From Dyadobacter sp. CECT 9275 (GTDB lineage: Bacteria; Bacteroidota; Bacteroidia; Cytophagales; Spirosomataceae): 64,000 nucleotides of DNA. The notes below the pieces were generated by a model, which was not told where the DNA came from, did no database searches, and saw only the letters and a list, made by a program, of their open reading frames with translations. The position numbers and the translations under genes are program-made. Position 1 is the first letter of the stretch. Every line of letters begins with the position of its first letter. The stretch covers positions 655,001-719,000 of the forward strand of contig NZ_CAJRAF010000001.1 of the NCBI RefSeq assembly GCF_907164905.1, in the 5' to 3' direction. Positions 15,564 to 24,866 of this stretch are shown piece after piece.

Positions 15564-16733
15564 TTACTTTCCTTTTTCAGGTTCAGGTTTGTTCCCAACG
15601 TTCCGGATATTCACCAGCTTCACCAAAAGGTCAAACCAGAACGGTGCACCAAATGACAGCGCAGCAGCCGTAAGCAGCCAGCCCAGCAGGTTCTTAGCCA
15701 GCAAAGTAAAGAATACCCGTAACACTTTCCATCCATGTACTGATTCAGGTACGACACTTTTCCAGCCGATGGGCAGCCCCAGAGAAGTCAGGTGATTCTG
15801 AAGAAAAAATGCATACTCTTCTTTTACCTGTAACAAATCCAGATCGGAAGTGGCGGTAACAGTCAGCTGGCTTTTCACAAAGGTGGGGTGATACTTTTTC
15901 ACAGAATTTATAAATACCGTATCAATCCAGTGCCGGGACTCCATTTTTATGCTGTCCGACTTGATGTATTCCCGGAAGCAAGCGGCCACCACTACGGAAT
16001 CCCCATGGCTGGTGATATGTATCCTTTGTACGGTATCTGCCAGCGTGGAGTCCTTCTGCCCGAGATAGGTCAGAAACTTTTCCTCGTTACCCTTTTCAAA
16101 ATGAGAATAATCTTTGTCACGGGCTGCTTCCATGGCTTTTTGCACCATTTGGTTGCGCAGGACGGGGTCGGTATACAGCCTTTTTGTGATGCTGATGGAA
16201 TTTAGGTTTAAACATACGGAGACGGCCAGGGCAACCACCCAGAGAACAATGCGTGTGGAGCGTTTGTACCAGTCTGTCACCTGAACCATGTAGGCATCAA
16301 ACCATTCGGCCAGTTTTTGCCGGAATTCATCCAAATCTTTTGATTCCTTTGAAATGACCGTCAGGATTTCCTTTAGCGTACCCGAGGCAAGCCCCTGGAT
16401 CTGGGCATCGAGTTTTGCCAGGTTACTCGCTGAGCCTACGGTGGAAAGGCTGCTTAATATTACACTTACGAAAGTTTTTGAGCTGATGTAAGAAATGGAG
16501 TTGTTCCAGATCTTCCACCGGGGATTGCGGAAGGGTACTATCAACGGGTGTTGCATAAACGACTGGTCGGACACGACGAGCTTGTCCAGCGCTTCTTTGA
16601 GGAGCTTGGCCCTTTTGTCCAGCAGGGTATTGATAAACTCAGTAATACCTGAGACAAACATGCTGGCAACGAGATAGAAAAAAGTGAGCGACAGTGCCAC
16701 ATCCAGAAAGACAGAGAGATTATTCGTATTCAT
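15564..16733 (-). CDS. Conserved membrane protein of unknown function (trio gene 3)
   Basis: The start is taken at ATG 16733 (MNTNNLSVFLDV); five more codons are possible upstream. The product is 389 residues. The N-terminal helix (LDVALSLTFFYLVASMFVSG) is followed by TEFINTLLDKRAKLLKEAL. A second transmembrane helix lies near 165-185 and one or two near the C-terminus, in the segment LLGWLLTAAALSFGAPFWFD. The block between the last two hydrophobic regions is probably extracytoplasmic. I recall the pattern (LDV..FFYL at the start, GAPFWFDLL near the end) from widely distributed uncharacterised membrane proteins. It is the last gene of a tight three-gene operon. Confidence 0.8.
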   Translation of the reverse strand: MNTNNLSVFLDVALSLTFFYLVASMFVSGITEFINTLLDKRAKLLKEALDKLVVSDQSFMQHPLIVPFRNPRWKIWNNSISYISSKTFVSVILSSLSTVGSASNLAKLDAQIQGLASGTLKEILTVISKESKDLDEFRQKLAEWFDAYMVQVTDWYKRSTRIVLWVVALAVSVCLNLNSISITKRLYTDPVLRNQMVQKAMEAARDKDYSHFEKGNEEKFLTYLGQKDSTLADTVQRIHITSHGDSVVVAACFREYIKSDSIKMESRHWIDTVFINSVKKYHPTFVKSQLTVTATSDLDLLQVKEEYAFFLQNHLTSLGLPIGWKSVVPESVHGWKVLRVFFTLLAKNLLGWLLTAAALSFGAPFWFDLLVKLVNIRNVGNKPEPEKGK

Positions 16734-16766
16734 GTCAGAAGGTTGCAAAGGGTGAACGCGTTTTGG

Positions 16767-17933
16767 TTATTTGCCCGGAAGTGTAAACCGGAAATCAAAA
16801 CTGGATACCAGTTCGGCTTTGCTGAGAAGGGAAGATTTTTTGATACCCGCATACAGGTTCAGCCATATCCCGCTGATCAGGTAAATTTCCCCGCCCAGAT
16901 AGGAGAACCATACATTTTCTTTTCTGAAACTGTTGGTGCTGTACTGGGCTTCAAGAAATCCCTTTGCTTCATTGTTCCCTGCAAAAATGCGGCTGCTGAG
17001 CGTTATTCCGTTGGATTGCTCTCTTTTTAGGTCTTCGTTCACCACCGAGGCATGTTCGTAGTTGGCACTCCACAGGACCTGACCCCATTTGCTGATTGGG
17101 TGCGCTCCTGAAAGCCAGGCAGAAAAGTTATCCTTTTTTAAATTTCTGATCAGGCTGTCGGAGGAAACGGCTGTGAACGCAACCGCCATATCCACCTTGG
17201 CCGAATTCCAATTATCTTTTTTGTAATCCTCAATGAGCTCTGCGATGGATTTGGTATCAGCTTTGCCAAGAATGGCTCCTGTAACATTTATTCTATGCGC
17301 CTCTGGTATTTCCATGAATTTATCATTGTAATATTGTTCGAATGTTTTTACAAACGTGGTATCATTGTTCATTTTCTCATCGAATGTTACAATGTTCATG
17401 TGATTTTCTTTCATGAACCTATTCCTTACATCAATTTCATTTAGAATGTGGCCTTGAAGTTGTTTCGCTAGTGCCAGTAGAGAGCCATTATCCGTTTTTA
17501 AATCTCCCTTATCAAGCAAGGAGATCCTGAACCCCACACCGAGTTTGCGGGCATTGAGTTTTTTGTCGGTAGAATCCTGACCCGTAGCAATAGATATCCT
17601 CAGACTATTGATTGTCCGGTTTTTGATATAGTCACTGAGATGGATAGCCTTATTTTGTTTCACAAGAATAAAAGGTGCGATTTCCGCTGAAAATGATTGT
17701 GGAATGGTCAGGCTTCCGGATTGCACAAACTGAGGAAGTATCACACTGAGTGCTTCAACAGTAGAGGGTCTCAGCAGTTTGCTGTCTCCGGAGCCGAGCA
17801 ATTTTTGTGCGGGCAGGTCAGGAACGGCAAAGTTGATTTTCATCTTGCTGAGCAGTACCGTCTCATCCTGGGCAGCTACTTCATGAAAGCAAATGAGCAA
17901 TAGAAGGGATATTATGATAGAAGTTTTCATCAT
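16767..17933 (-). CDS. Secreted or outer-membrane protein, unknown (trio gene 2)
   Basis: A 388-residue protein with a signal peptide (MMKTSIIISLLLLICFHEVAA). The mature part has alternating hydrophobic strands and ends in an aromatic-flanked strand (SSFDFRFTLPGK). Segments such as ASVVNEDLKREQSNGITLSS and IYLISGIWLNLYAGIK look like barrel strands. Together these suggest a small outer-membrane beta-barrel or a barrel-like surface protein. It overlaps neither neighbour but is only one base after trio gene 1 and 33 bases before trio gene 3, so co-translation is likely. No family is recognised. Confidence 0.75.
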   Translation of the reverse strand: MMKTSIIISLLLLICFHEVAAQDETVLLSKMKINFAVPDLPAQKLLGSGDSKLLRPSTVEALSVILPQFVQSGSLTIPQSFSAEIAPFILVKQNKAIHLSDYIKNRTINSLRISIATGQDSTDKKLNARKLGVGFRISLLDKGDLKTDNGSLLALAKQLQGHILNEIDVRNRFMKENHMNIVTFDEKMNNDTTFVKTFEQYYNDKFMEIPEAHRINVTGAILGKADTKSIAELIEDYKKDNWNSAKVDMAVAFTAVSSDSLIRNLKKDNFSAWLSGAHPISKWGQVLWSANYEHASVVNEDLKREQSNGITLSSRIFAGNNEAKGFLEAQYSTNSFRKENVWFSYLGGEIYLISGIWLNLYAGIKKSSLLSKAELVSSFDFRFTLPGK

Positions 17934-17934
17934 G

Positions 17935-18318
17935 TCAGGGTTTAGAAATGAGTTGGATCAGCAGGGTTGCTCTTTGTACTTTACCAGTCAGCTTGCCTGT
18001 TTTGGCTTCTTTTCCGATCAGAGAGCCTTGCTGGGAAAAATTCGCTTCGATAATAAAGTTGGGGAAGTTGTCGGGATCCAGGCCCTGGAATTTCATGGTT
18101 ACGAGCACAAACCGCCGGTGATTGCTGGCCAGCGGGGTCGGCAAGGGGAGGGTATCCGGAATGGTGTCTACGTTGTTGCCGGTTACGGGGGGGATCAGGG
18201 AGGGAGGGTTCCCATCTGGAGCAAATAACTCAATGGCATAGCCAAGCACCATTACGCCTTGAATATCCAGAGTGAGGGTAAGGTCGTTCTTGTCGGGTAA
18301 AAAGAATAGCTGTTTCAT
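17935..18318 (-). CDS. Small protein, unknown (trio gene 1)
   Basis: A 127-residue protein with no signal peptide or membrane segment. The sequence alternates short strands (DLTLTLDIQGVMVLGYAIEL, FVLVTMKFQGLD, ATLLIQLISKP) with a Pro-rich middle (DTLPLPTPLA). It looks like a small all-beta domain. It opens the trio, 234 bases after the copA stop, and is separated from trio gene 2 by one base. No known family is recognised. Confidence 0.7.
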   Translation of the reverse strand: MKQLFFLPDKNDLTLTLDIQGVMVLGYAIELFAPDGNPPSLIPPVTGNNVDTIPDTLPLPTPLASNHRRFVLVTMKFQGLDPDNFPNFIIEANFSQQGSLIGKEAKTGKLTGKVQRATLLIQLISKP

Positions 18319-18552
18319 GTTTATCTTGCTGATTGTTAGAAATTTGGAGATTAACTGTGTCCAAAATTCCTAAAAACCGGATCGATAAAACAGGAGCTTT
18401 TTACTTATTCGGGTACCGTATTTTTCCCGAAAAGGATGTAAAAAATACGGTGGATAAGGATGGAAATTAAAAAACAAAAGTAGCGGGCGGACCTGCTACT
18501 TTTGGGAAATGAAAACAGTATGATTGAATAGGGCCTCACAGGATGGCTTTCC

Positions 18553-20784
18553 TTATAATCTTATGCTTCTCAGCCGCAAACTATTGGTTACCACCGAAAC
18601 CGAGCTTAACGCCATGGCCCCGCCTGCAATCATGGGATCAAGCAGAAAGCCATTAACGGGATACAGTATACCGGCGGCAACTGGTATGCCGATCAGGTTG
18701 TAAATAAAAGCCCAGAAAAGGTTCTGCCGGATTGTGGTTACCGTTTTTCTGCTCAATTTAAATGCTTTGGGCAGCGCCAGCAGGTCAGAGGTAATCAGTG
18801 TCATTTTGGCGACATCCATCGCTATGTCCGAACCTTTGCCCATGGCCACACTCACATCCGCCTGTGCCAGCGCCTGGGAGTCGTTGATGCCGTCGCCCAC
18901 CATGGCAACAATTTTCCCGTCTGCCTGCAGCTTTTTTACAAACTGCATTTTATCGTCCGGTTTTACTTCCGCCTGGTAATATTTTATACCTGCTTCTGTG
19001 GCAACGGCCGCGGCTGTCTGGGTATTGTCGCCGGTGAGCATATATACCTCAATCCCCTGCACCTGTAATTTTGCAACTGCCTCGGCGGAAGTCGCTTTCA
19101 ATTTGTCGGCAATGGCGGCAACCGCTAGCAGTTCACCATCGGCTCCGACCCCGATTACCGTTTTGGCCTGTTGTTGAAGTGCTGCTGCTTTGGCGGACAG
19201 GTCACTGTTCATTTTTATCCGGTTATCTTTCAGAAAAGCAAAGGTACCAATGAAGTACTGTTTGCCAGCGACTTTCCCTTTGACGCCATAGCCGGTTATC
19301 GTCTGGAAAGAATCAACGTTGCCCGTCTCTGATTCATTTACATAGTGTACAATAGCCTGCGCCAGCGGGTGTTCTGAGCGGGTTTCAAGTGCTTTTACTG
19401 CTTTCAAATGGGTATCTTTTTCCGAAGTATCCGTTGCCCATAACCAGTCGGTAACCACCGGATGTCCCTCGGTAAGGGTACCTGTTTTATCAAGAATTAC
19501 CACGTTCACCTCATGTGCGGTTTCAAGGCTTTCTGCATCTCTGATGAGGATATGATGCCCGGCTCCCTTTCCAACCCCCACCATAATGGCAGTTGGTGTA
19601 GCAAGACCCAAAGCGCACGGGCACGCAATGACCAGCACCGATACGGAGGCCAGTAACCCATGCGTGACGGCATTTTCCCCGCCGAAGAATAGCCAAAGTA
19701 TAAAAGTCAGTATGGAAATGCCGATCACAACAGGGACAAACACACCAGCGATTTTATCAACCAGCTTTTGTACAGGTGCCTTGCTTCCCTGAGCCGACTG
19801 AACCGTTTGAATGATTTGTGACAGGACCGTATTTTTACCCACTTCCTCCGCTCTGAAATTGAAGCTTCCCTGTTGGTTTATTGTTCCTGCAAAAACTTTT
19901 TCACCTGCCTTTTTTTCGGCGGGCAGCGGTTCACCGGTCATCAGGCTTTCATCGACATAGGAACTGCCGCTCAATACTTTTCCGTCCACGGGGATTTTCT
20001 CTCCGGCTCTGACCACGATTTCGTCTCCGGGCAAAACGTCCTTTAAGGGTATCTCACTCTCCACGTTACCTCGAATAATCCGTACCGTTTTGGGCTCCAG
20101 TCCTATTAGTTTTTTGAGAGCCTCCGAGGTATTGGTTTTGGCCCGTTCCTCCAGTAATTTACCAAGCAGAATAAAGAAAATGATAACAGAAGCTGCCTCA
20201 AAATACACGTGCGGATGAAGCCCGCGCGCATGCCAGAACTCCGGATAAAAGGTATTGAAAGAACTGAACAGGAAGGCGATCCCGGTACTGAGCGCAACCA
20301 GCGAGTCCATATTCGCTTTCTTGTGCCGGGCCTGTTTAAATGCATTGACAAAAAAATCCCTGCCAAAGCATACCAGTACCAGCAGCGTCAGCACCAGCAT
20401 GATATAATTTCCGTAAGGCAGATCCATCCAAAACATGCCGATCACCACCACCGGTACAGACAAAACGCCAGCCCATATCGTGCTTTTTTTAAGTTTGTTA
20501 TAACGTTCCTGTAGCGCAGCTTCCTGCTCGGCCAGGGCCTTATCTTCATCTTCTTCTACGATAAGCCCGTATCCGGCTCCCTGTAAAACTTTATCGAGCG
20601 CGGGCAATGCGGTTTCCTTCGGATTAAATTCGATCTGCACCGTCTGGCTGGCGTAGTTAACGGCCGCATCGGCTACACCGTTTGTGGTTTTCAGTATGGA
20701 CTCCACACTGACCGCACAGGCAGCACAGGACATGCCAGTAACCGGAACCGTTATTTTTTTTGAATCAGCTATTGTTTCCATCAT
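18553..20784 (-). CDS. copA: Copper-translocating P-type ATPase
   Basis: A 743-residue P1B-type ATPase. One N-terminal HMA domain has C20-A-A-C23 in GMSCAAC. Eight transmembrane helices follow. The ion-binding CPC is at 388-390 (IACPCALG), the phosphorylation site D432 lies in DKTGT, SEHPLA binds the nucleotide, and GDGIND is in the hinge. The CPC together with the downstream membrane-helix residues is the Cu(I)-exporting (P1B-1) type, though closely related Ag(I) transport is also likely. It heads the minus-strand metal array. A TAATTTTG box on the minus strand at 20812-20805 is its probable promoter. Confidence 0.95.
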   Translation of the reverse strand: MMETIADSKKITVPVTGMSCAACAVSVESILKTTNGVADAAVNYASQTVQIEFNPKETALPALDKVLQGAGYGLIVEEDEDKALAEQEAALQERYNKLKKSTIWAGVLSVPVVVIGMFWMDLPYGNYIMLVLTLLVLVCFGRDFFVNAFKQARHKKANMDSLVALSTGIAFLFSSFNTFYPEFWHARGLHPHVYFEAASVIIFFILLGKLLEERAKTNTSEALKKLIGLEPKTVRIIRGNVESEIPLKDVLPGDEIVVRAGEKIPVDGKVLSGSSYVDESLMTGEPLPAEKKAGEKVFAGTINQQGSFNFRAEEVGKNTVLSQIIQTVQSAQGSKAPVQKLVDKIAGVFVPVVIGISILTFILWLFFGGENAVTHGLLASVSVLVIACPCALGLATPTAIMVGVGKGAGHHILIRDAESLETAHEVNVVILDKTGTLTEGHPVVTDWLWATDTSEKDTHLKAVKALETRSEHPLAQAIVHYVNESETGNVDSFQTITGYGVKGKVAGKQYFIGTFAFLKDNRIKMNSDLSAKAAALQQQAKTVIGVGADGELLAVAAIADKLKATSAEAVAKLQVQGIEVYMLTGDNTQTAAAVATEAGIKYYQAEVKPDDKMQFVKKLQADGKIVAMVGDGINDSQALAQADVSVAMGKGSDIAMDVAKMTLITSDLLALPKAFKLSRKTVTTIRQNLFWAFIYNLIGIPVAAGILYPVNGFLLDPMIAGGAMALSSVSVVTNSLRLRSIRL

Positions 20785-20804
20785 CCTGTCTTTTTTGTAT
20801 CATA

Positions 20805-20812
20805 CAAAATTA
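20805..20812 (-). promoter_or_regulatory. Candidate -7 element for copA
   Basis: The minus strand reads TAATTTTG, matching TAnnTTTG, about 20 bases before the copA start. This predicts a very short leader. The -33 element is not clear. Confidence 0.4.
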
Positions 20813-20871
20813 ATATCCTCTACCTCCGCATGCCTTACAGAATTATGGGTAAAAGTTACAAGATAACAGGA

Positions 20872-21210
20872 TTATCCCAGCCGGGTACCATTGGGAAGAG
20901 GGAAGTCGGGCCCGGCCAGTATTACCTCACCATCCGGCAGCACAAAGCCTGTCGTCAGAACCTCGGAGCGGAAACCGGCGATGTTCTTTGGCGGGAAGTT
21001 GATCACACACAGTACCTGTCGGCCGGTGAGTGCTTCCTTGGTATATCTTCTGGTAATTTGTGCCGAGCTTTGTTTGACACCAATTTCTTCTCCAAAATCA
21101 ATCCATAGTTTAAATGCCGGTTTACGGGCTTTCGGGAAATCTTCCACGGTTATGATTGTTCCCGCTCGAAGGTCGACGTTTTCAAAATCCTGCCAGGTGA
21201 TGGTATTCAT
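20872..21210 (-). CDS. csaA: CsaA-like tRNA-binding domain protein
   Basis: The start is taken at ATG 21210 (MNTITWQDFENVDLRAGTII), giving 112 residues, normal for CsaA; the longer frame adds 14 codons of low likelihood. It is one OB-fold tRNA-binding domain, with VDLRAGTI at the first strand and ITRRYTKEALTGRQVLCVIN in the middle. It ends in GPDFPLPNGTRLG. Such proteins bind tRNA as a dimer and CsaA was first described as chaperone-like. It is 87 bases upstream of copA on the same strand, with no sign of shared function. Confidence 0.93.
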   Translation of the reverse strand: MNTITWQDFENVDLRAGTIITVEDFPKARKPAFKLWIDFGEEIGVKQSSAQITRRYTKEALTGRQVLCVINFPPKNIAGFRSEVLTTGFVLPDGEVILAGPDFPLPNGTRLG

Positions 21211-21310
21211 TGGTTTAATAAAAATGAGTATACTAATTAAGCGATTGAACATTAAATAAACATTTTATTTGCTTTTACTTGCAACGATCATCTTGTCAGA
21301 AAAACCATTT

Positions 21311-22402
21311 ATGAAAACCATATTAATTTTAGTTGCGTCCCTGCTGCCGTTCATCTCCTTGGCACAAAAGGCCAAGTTTTATCTGGGAAGCCAGGAAAAG
21401 AGTGCCAATGCATCCATTTCACTTTGTGAGCTGGATCTGTCCACAGGGAAAGTGGCCCTGCTGGATACTTTCAACAATTGTACGGGACCCGGTTATCTGG
21501 CCCTTTCGCCTAACAAAAAGAATCTGTATGCGGTTTCAGCAGATAATAAAGTCAACGCCTTTAAAATAGGTTCGGATGCCCGGCTTACCTACCAGAACGG
21601 CCAGTCGTCGGAAGGGGTGAACCCTTGTCACGTTTCCGTTCATCCTTCGGGAAAGATGGCATTTGTCTCCAACTACACCGCCGGCAGTTTTACGGCCTAC
21701 ACACTTCAGCCTGACGGGGAAGTGAATCCTCCTGTTTTTACCGAGCAATATACCGGGCACGGCCCGAACGCTAAACGTCAGGAAAAATCGCACGCACATT
21801 TTGCGGCCACTACACCAGATGGCCGCTACGTTTATGTGGCGGATCTGGGAGGAGACAAGCTCATGAACTATGCTGTTGATATTAAATCCGGGAAACTGGC
21901 CCCTAATGCTGCACAGCCTGCTTTTAGTGGCAAGCCAGGCTCGGGCCCAAGGCATTTTGTAGTACACCCGTCGGGTAAATGGCTATTTTTGCTGAACGAG
22001 CTGGAGGCGACTTTAACAGCCTGCAGCATCAGCAAACAAGGAGTTATTACTGAAATCGCTACTTATCCTACCATTCCGGCTGACTTTAAGGAGCCCAATA
22101 CCAGCGCGGCCATTCATTTGCATCCGAACAACAAATTTGTATATGTTTCAAACCGGGGGCGAAATTCCATCAGTGCCTTCAAAATCAAGGCAGATGGCAC
22201 ACTGGAAAAGGTAGATGAACAAACCAGGGCAATTGCGGTACCCCGTGATTTTAACTTTGATCCGTCGGGTAAATTCATGATCGTTGCCAACCAGTCGACG
22301 GATAACATTGTGGTTTATGATGTAAATCCAGCGACAGGAAAATTAAGTTTCCGGCATGAAAGTATTTCAACCAAACTGCCTATTTGTGTAACATTCCTGT
22401 AA
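21311..22402 (+). CDS. Lactonase-fold (6-phosphogluconolactonase-like) secreted protein
   Basis: The start at ATG 21311 (MKTILILV) gives 363 residues with a signal peptide (to FISLAQ); an upstream frame extension lacks a signal. A seven-bladed beta-propeller follows with repeats such as GYLALSPNKKNLYAVS, NPCHVSVHPSGKMAFVSNY and GPRHFVVHPSGKWLFLLNE. This is the Lactonase (PF10282-type) fold, but cytoplasmic 6-phosphogluconolactonase (Pgl) lacks a signal. The exported form probably acts on sugar lactones in the periplasm, or is non-enzymatic. A terminator follows at 22410-22447. It is divergent from the csaA-copA unit. Confidence 0.88.
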   Translation: MKTILILVASLLPFISLAQKAKFYLGSQEKSANASISLCELDLSTGKVALLDTFNNCTGPGYLALSPNKKNLYAVSADNKVNAFKIGSDARLTYQNGQSSEGVNPCHVSVHPSGKMAFVSNYTAGSFTAYTLQPDGEVNPPVFTEQYTGHGPNAKRQEKSHAHFAATTPDGRYVYVADLGGDKLMNYAVDIKSGKLAPNAAQPAFSGKPGSGPRHFVVHPSGKWLFLLNELEATLTACSISKQGVITEIATYPTIPADFKEPNTSAAIHLHPNNKFVYVSNRGRNSISAFKIKADGTLEKVDEQTRAIAVPRDFNFDPSGKFMIVANQSTDNIVVYDVNPATGKLSFRHESISTKLPICVTFL

Positions 22403-22409
22403 AAAGAGC

Positions 22410-22447
22410 AGGCCTTGCGAAGGTATGTCGAAAGGCCTCCTTTTTTT
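22410..22447 (+). terminator. Intrinsic terminator after lactonase gene
   Basis: AGGCCTT (22410-22416) pairs with AAGGCCT (22432-22438) across a 15-base loop, followed by CC and a T-run (22441-22447). Confidence 0.7.
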
Positions 22448-22475
22448 AGAATTATCGCTTTTGACCCGGCTCCGG

Positions 22476-23882
22476 TCACAGCTTCCCGGCTATCTTGTTC
22501 TGATAAAAATTCAGGAAATCTTCCAGTTGCTCCACCGGAATTTTGCGCGCGATTATTTTTTTGTTCTTGTCCAGAATGTAGATCGTCGGGGTGGTTACCA
22601 CATCAAACTTCCGGACGAAATCAATCTGTTTCAGTGCGTCAAAGCCGTTTGTTAACTCAGACAAATTGTATTTTGTCACAAACTCTTTCCATTCGGGCAT
22701 ATTGTGTTCAGTGGAAACCGTCATGACCTGTATGCCCCCGGCTTTATTCTTGTCATAAAATGCCTTCAGTTTCGGCGCAGCTTCCTTGCAATGGCCGCAG
22801 GTTGGCGCATAAAAGAATACAACGGTATACTTCGCACTGATATCCTGCACACTCACTTTTTTGCCGGCAGGATCTGTTAGAGCCAGTGCAGGAAACGGTT
22901 TGTTAACCAACAGGTATTTCAGCGTATTTACCTTATCGGATATTCTTTTCTTTACTTCTTCCGAAACGCCCATTTCGCCCGACAGGTAGTACTTGCTGGC
23001 CATGTGAACCCACACGGCTTCCGTACCCACCGTTTTCGGATTTTCGTACTGGTTGGTGATATAAAACACAATGATCTCTTTTACCTCCTTACTACCCGAA
23101 GCCATTTTTACCAGTTTGTCGGCATCTTTGATAATGGAATCAGGTGTTTGTACCACCAGATTCTTGATATACCTTTCCAGTCTGGGCTCCAGAAACGGAG
23201 TGTTCAGTATTCTGGAATCAGAGAAGTTAAAGTTATCCCAGTAGTGGGCTTTGTAATAATTAAATATCCATACCGAATCCGTTTTGCCGTTCGGAAGCTT
23301 GGGAGCGGCGGGTATCTCGGGATCAGCCGACATTTTCAGAAGCTGGCTGGTGAAGCTGTCGGCATTTTCCGTCAGGATTTTCTCACGGTATAACTTAAAG
23401 GCTTCCTGCGCCGCTTTTACCTTGTTTTGGTAGTCAGGGCCTTTTTCCTTGTTGAGCTTTTCAATTTCTTTGGACCTGGCCTGGAAATCTTTTTGATATC
23501 CGTAAAACAATTCATTTTCCCTTGACCCCTTGACCTGCATATTCCCGACGGCATCGGTGGTATCGGTACTGAGCGAGAAACGGGGTTCTTTGCCGGAATA
23601 GACAAATTGGATCCACCGCTGTTTTCCAGGGAAAAGGATCACGTAAAGTCCACCCGGTAAATCTTTGTCGCCTTTGAAAACCATACGTCCTTCCGCATCG
23701 GCTTTGGCGGTATCCTTCGGTACAAACTGGCTGTGATTCCTGCTAAAGTGCCCAAGGATAAAGGAGGAATCCCGGAGTCCCTTGAGACGGGCCTCGATTT
23801 CATATCCCTGTGAAAAACTTTTGGTATATATCAGCGAAAGAATAACGAATAGGAACGAGCGTGTTGTGATAAAATTCTTCAT
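22476..23882 (-). CDS. TlpA-like thioredoxin with DUF4369-type N-terminus
   Basis: A 468-residue exported protein with a signal peptide (to KSFSQ). Residues about 25-120 resemble the DUF4369 beta-sandwich (YEIEARLKGLRDSSFILGHF). A helical linker with many Lys and Glu follows, and the C-terminal thioredoxin fold begins near 330. The redox motif is APTCGHCKEAAPKL (CxxC), and the cis-Pro segment is VVTTPTIYIL. Proteins of this class reduce or oxidise cell-envelope thiols in Bacteroidota. It is convergent with the lactonase gene. Confidence 0.92.
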   Translation of the reverse strand: MKNFITTRSFLFVILSLIYTKSFSQGYEIEARLKGLRDSSFILGHFSRNHSQFVPKDTAKADAEGRMVFKGDKDLPGGLYVILFPGKQRWIQFVYSGKEPRFSLSTDTTDAVGNMQVKGSRENELFYGYQKDFQARSKEIEKLNKEKGPDYQNKVKAAQEAFKLYREKILTENADSFTSQLLKMSADPEIPAAPKLPNGKTDSVWIFNYYKAHYWDNFNFSDSRILNTPFLEPRLERYIKNLVVQTPDSIIKDADKLVKMASGSKEVKEIIVFYITNQYENPKTVGTEAVWVHMASKYYLSGEMGVSEEVKKRISDKVNTLKYLLVNKPFPALALTDPAGKKVSVQDISAKYTVVFFYAPTCGHCKEAAPKLKAFYDKNKAGGIQVMTVSTEHNMPEWKEFVTKYNLSELTNGFDALKQIDFVRKFDVVTTPTIYILDKNKKIIARKIPVEQLEDFLNFYQNKIAGKL

Positions 23883-23989
23883 CAGGGAATGATGTATTTG
23901 CTATTGAAAGATATAATGCGGTACTTCAAGCTTTACCGGAAATGCAAATTTAGCTTCAGAACGGTTATATATATCTGCTTCGTACTCAA

Positions 23990-24763
23990 ATGTTTTATTT
24001 TCTCTCCAAAACCATTGATTTTCTGCTGATGCCCATGAACATCAGCCTTATACTTTTAATGTGGGGTATGTTTGTCAAAAACAGGCGGAAACGCAATACT
24101 GCCCTGATCCTTTCTCTTATGATACTCTTAATGACTTCAAATTCATATATCGTCAACAAGGCATTTACGGTCTGGGAATATAAACAGCTGAATATTAAAG
24201 ATGTTGCGGATGGTTATGACGTAGGTGTTGTGCTGACAGGCGGGATGATCAACTGGGCAACTTTTGCAACCGACCATATCGGCTTTGGAGGGCATGCAGA
24301 CCGGTTCTTACAGGCTTATCTGTTATATAAAAACGGGAAAATCAAAAAGATCATGATCTCCGGCGCCAGTCCGGGCTGGCTCACCCGGCAGGGGAAAGGA
24401 GAGGGGCTGGAGGTGAAAAGGCTGCTTATCCAATGGGGCGTGAAACCGGGAGATATTGTGCTGGAACAACGGGCCAGAAATACACGGGAAAATGCTGTTT
24501 TTTCGGAGAAATTGTTAGCGGAACAATTTCCAGGGCAGAAGTATCTTCTCATTACTTCTTCTTTTCACATGAAAAGGTCCATGGCCTGTTTTGAAAAGAC
24601 CGGTCTGAAAATGGATGCTTTTCCCGCTGATTTTTACGGAGGAGATTTTCGCTTTAAGGTGAAAGATCTGCTTATTCCCGACCCCGAAGTGATCGGGTAC
24701 TTCAATTTGCTGTGGCGGGAGTGGATCGGTTTTGTGATCTACCGGATCATGGGCTATTGCTGA
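23990..24763 (+). CDS. YdcF/ElyC family membrane protein (DUF218)
   Basis: A 257-residue protein. Two N-terminal transmembrane helices (about 10-55) precede a DUF218 domain with VGVVLTGGM (about 77-85), ISGASPG and a conserved RNTRENAVFSEKLL helix. The later motif ITSSFHMKRSMACFEKTG is the usual S-x-H-x-x-R signature. ElyC and SanA relatives act in envelope polysaccharide or undecaprenyl-phosphate metabolism; the exact reaction is not known. It is transcribed alone and divergent from the TlpA gene. A second DUF218 protein lies at 29999-31246. Confidence 0.9.
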   Translation: MFYFLSKTIDFLLMPMNISLILLMWGMFVKNRRKRNTALILSLMILLMTSNSYIVNKAFTVWEYKQLNIKDVADGYDVGVVLTGGMINWATFATDHIGFGGHADRFLQAYLLYKNGKIKKIMISGASPGWLTRQGKGEGLEVKRLLIQWGVKPGDIVLEQRARNTRENAVFSEKLLAEQFPGQKYLLITSSFHMKRSMACFEKTGLKMDAFPADFYGGDFRFKVKDLLIPDPEVIGYFNLLWREWIGFVIYRIMGYC

Positions 24764-24866
24764 TCGGCAACTTCCAGGGTGAGCGGTCAGAAGACGCTAT
24801 TGCCAGATGTTTGGCATCATAATAGGCAAGAAGCTGTCTTTGACCACTTTGAGCTATTGAAAATAG

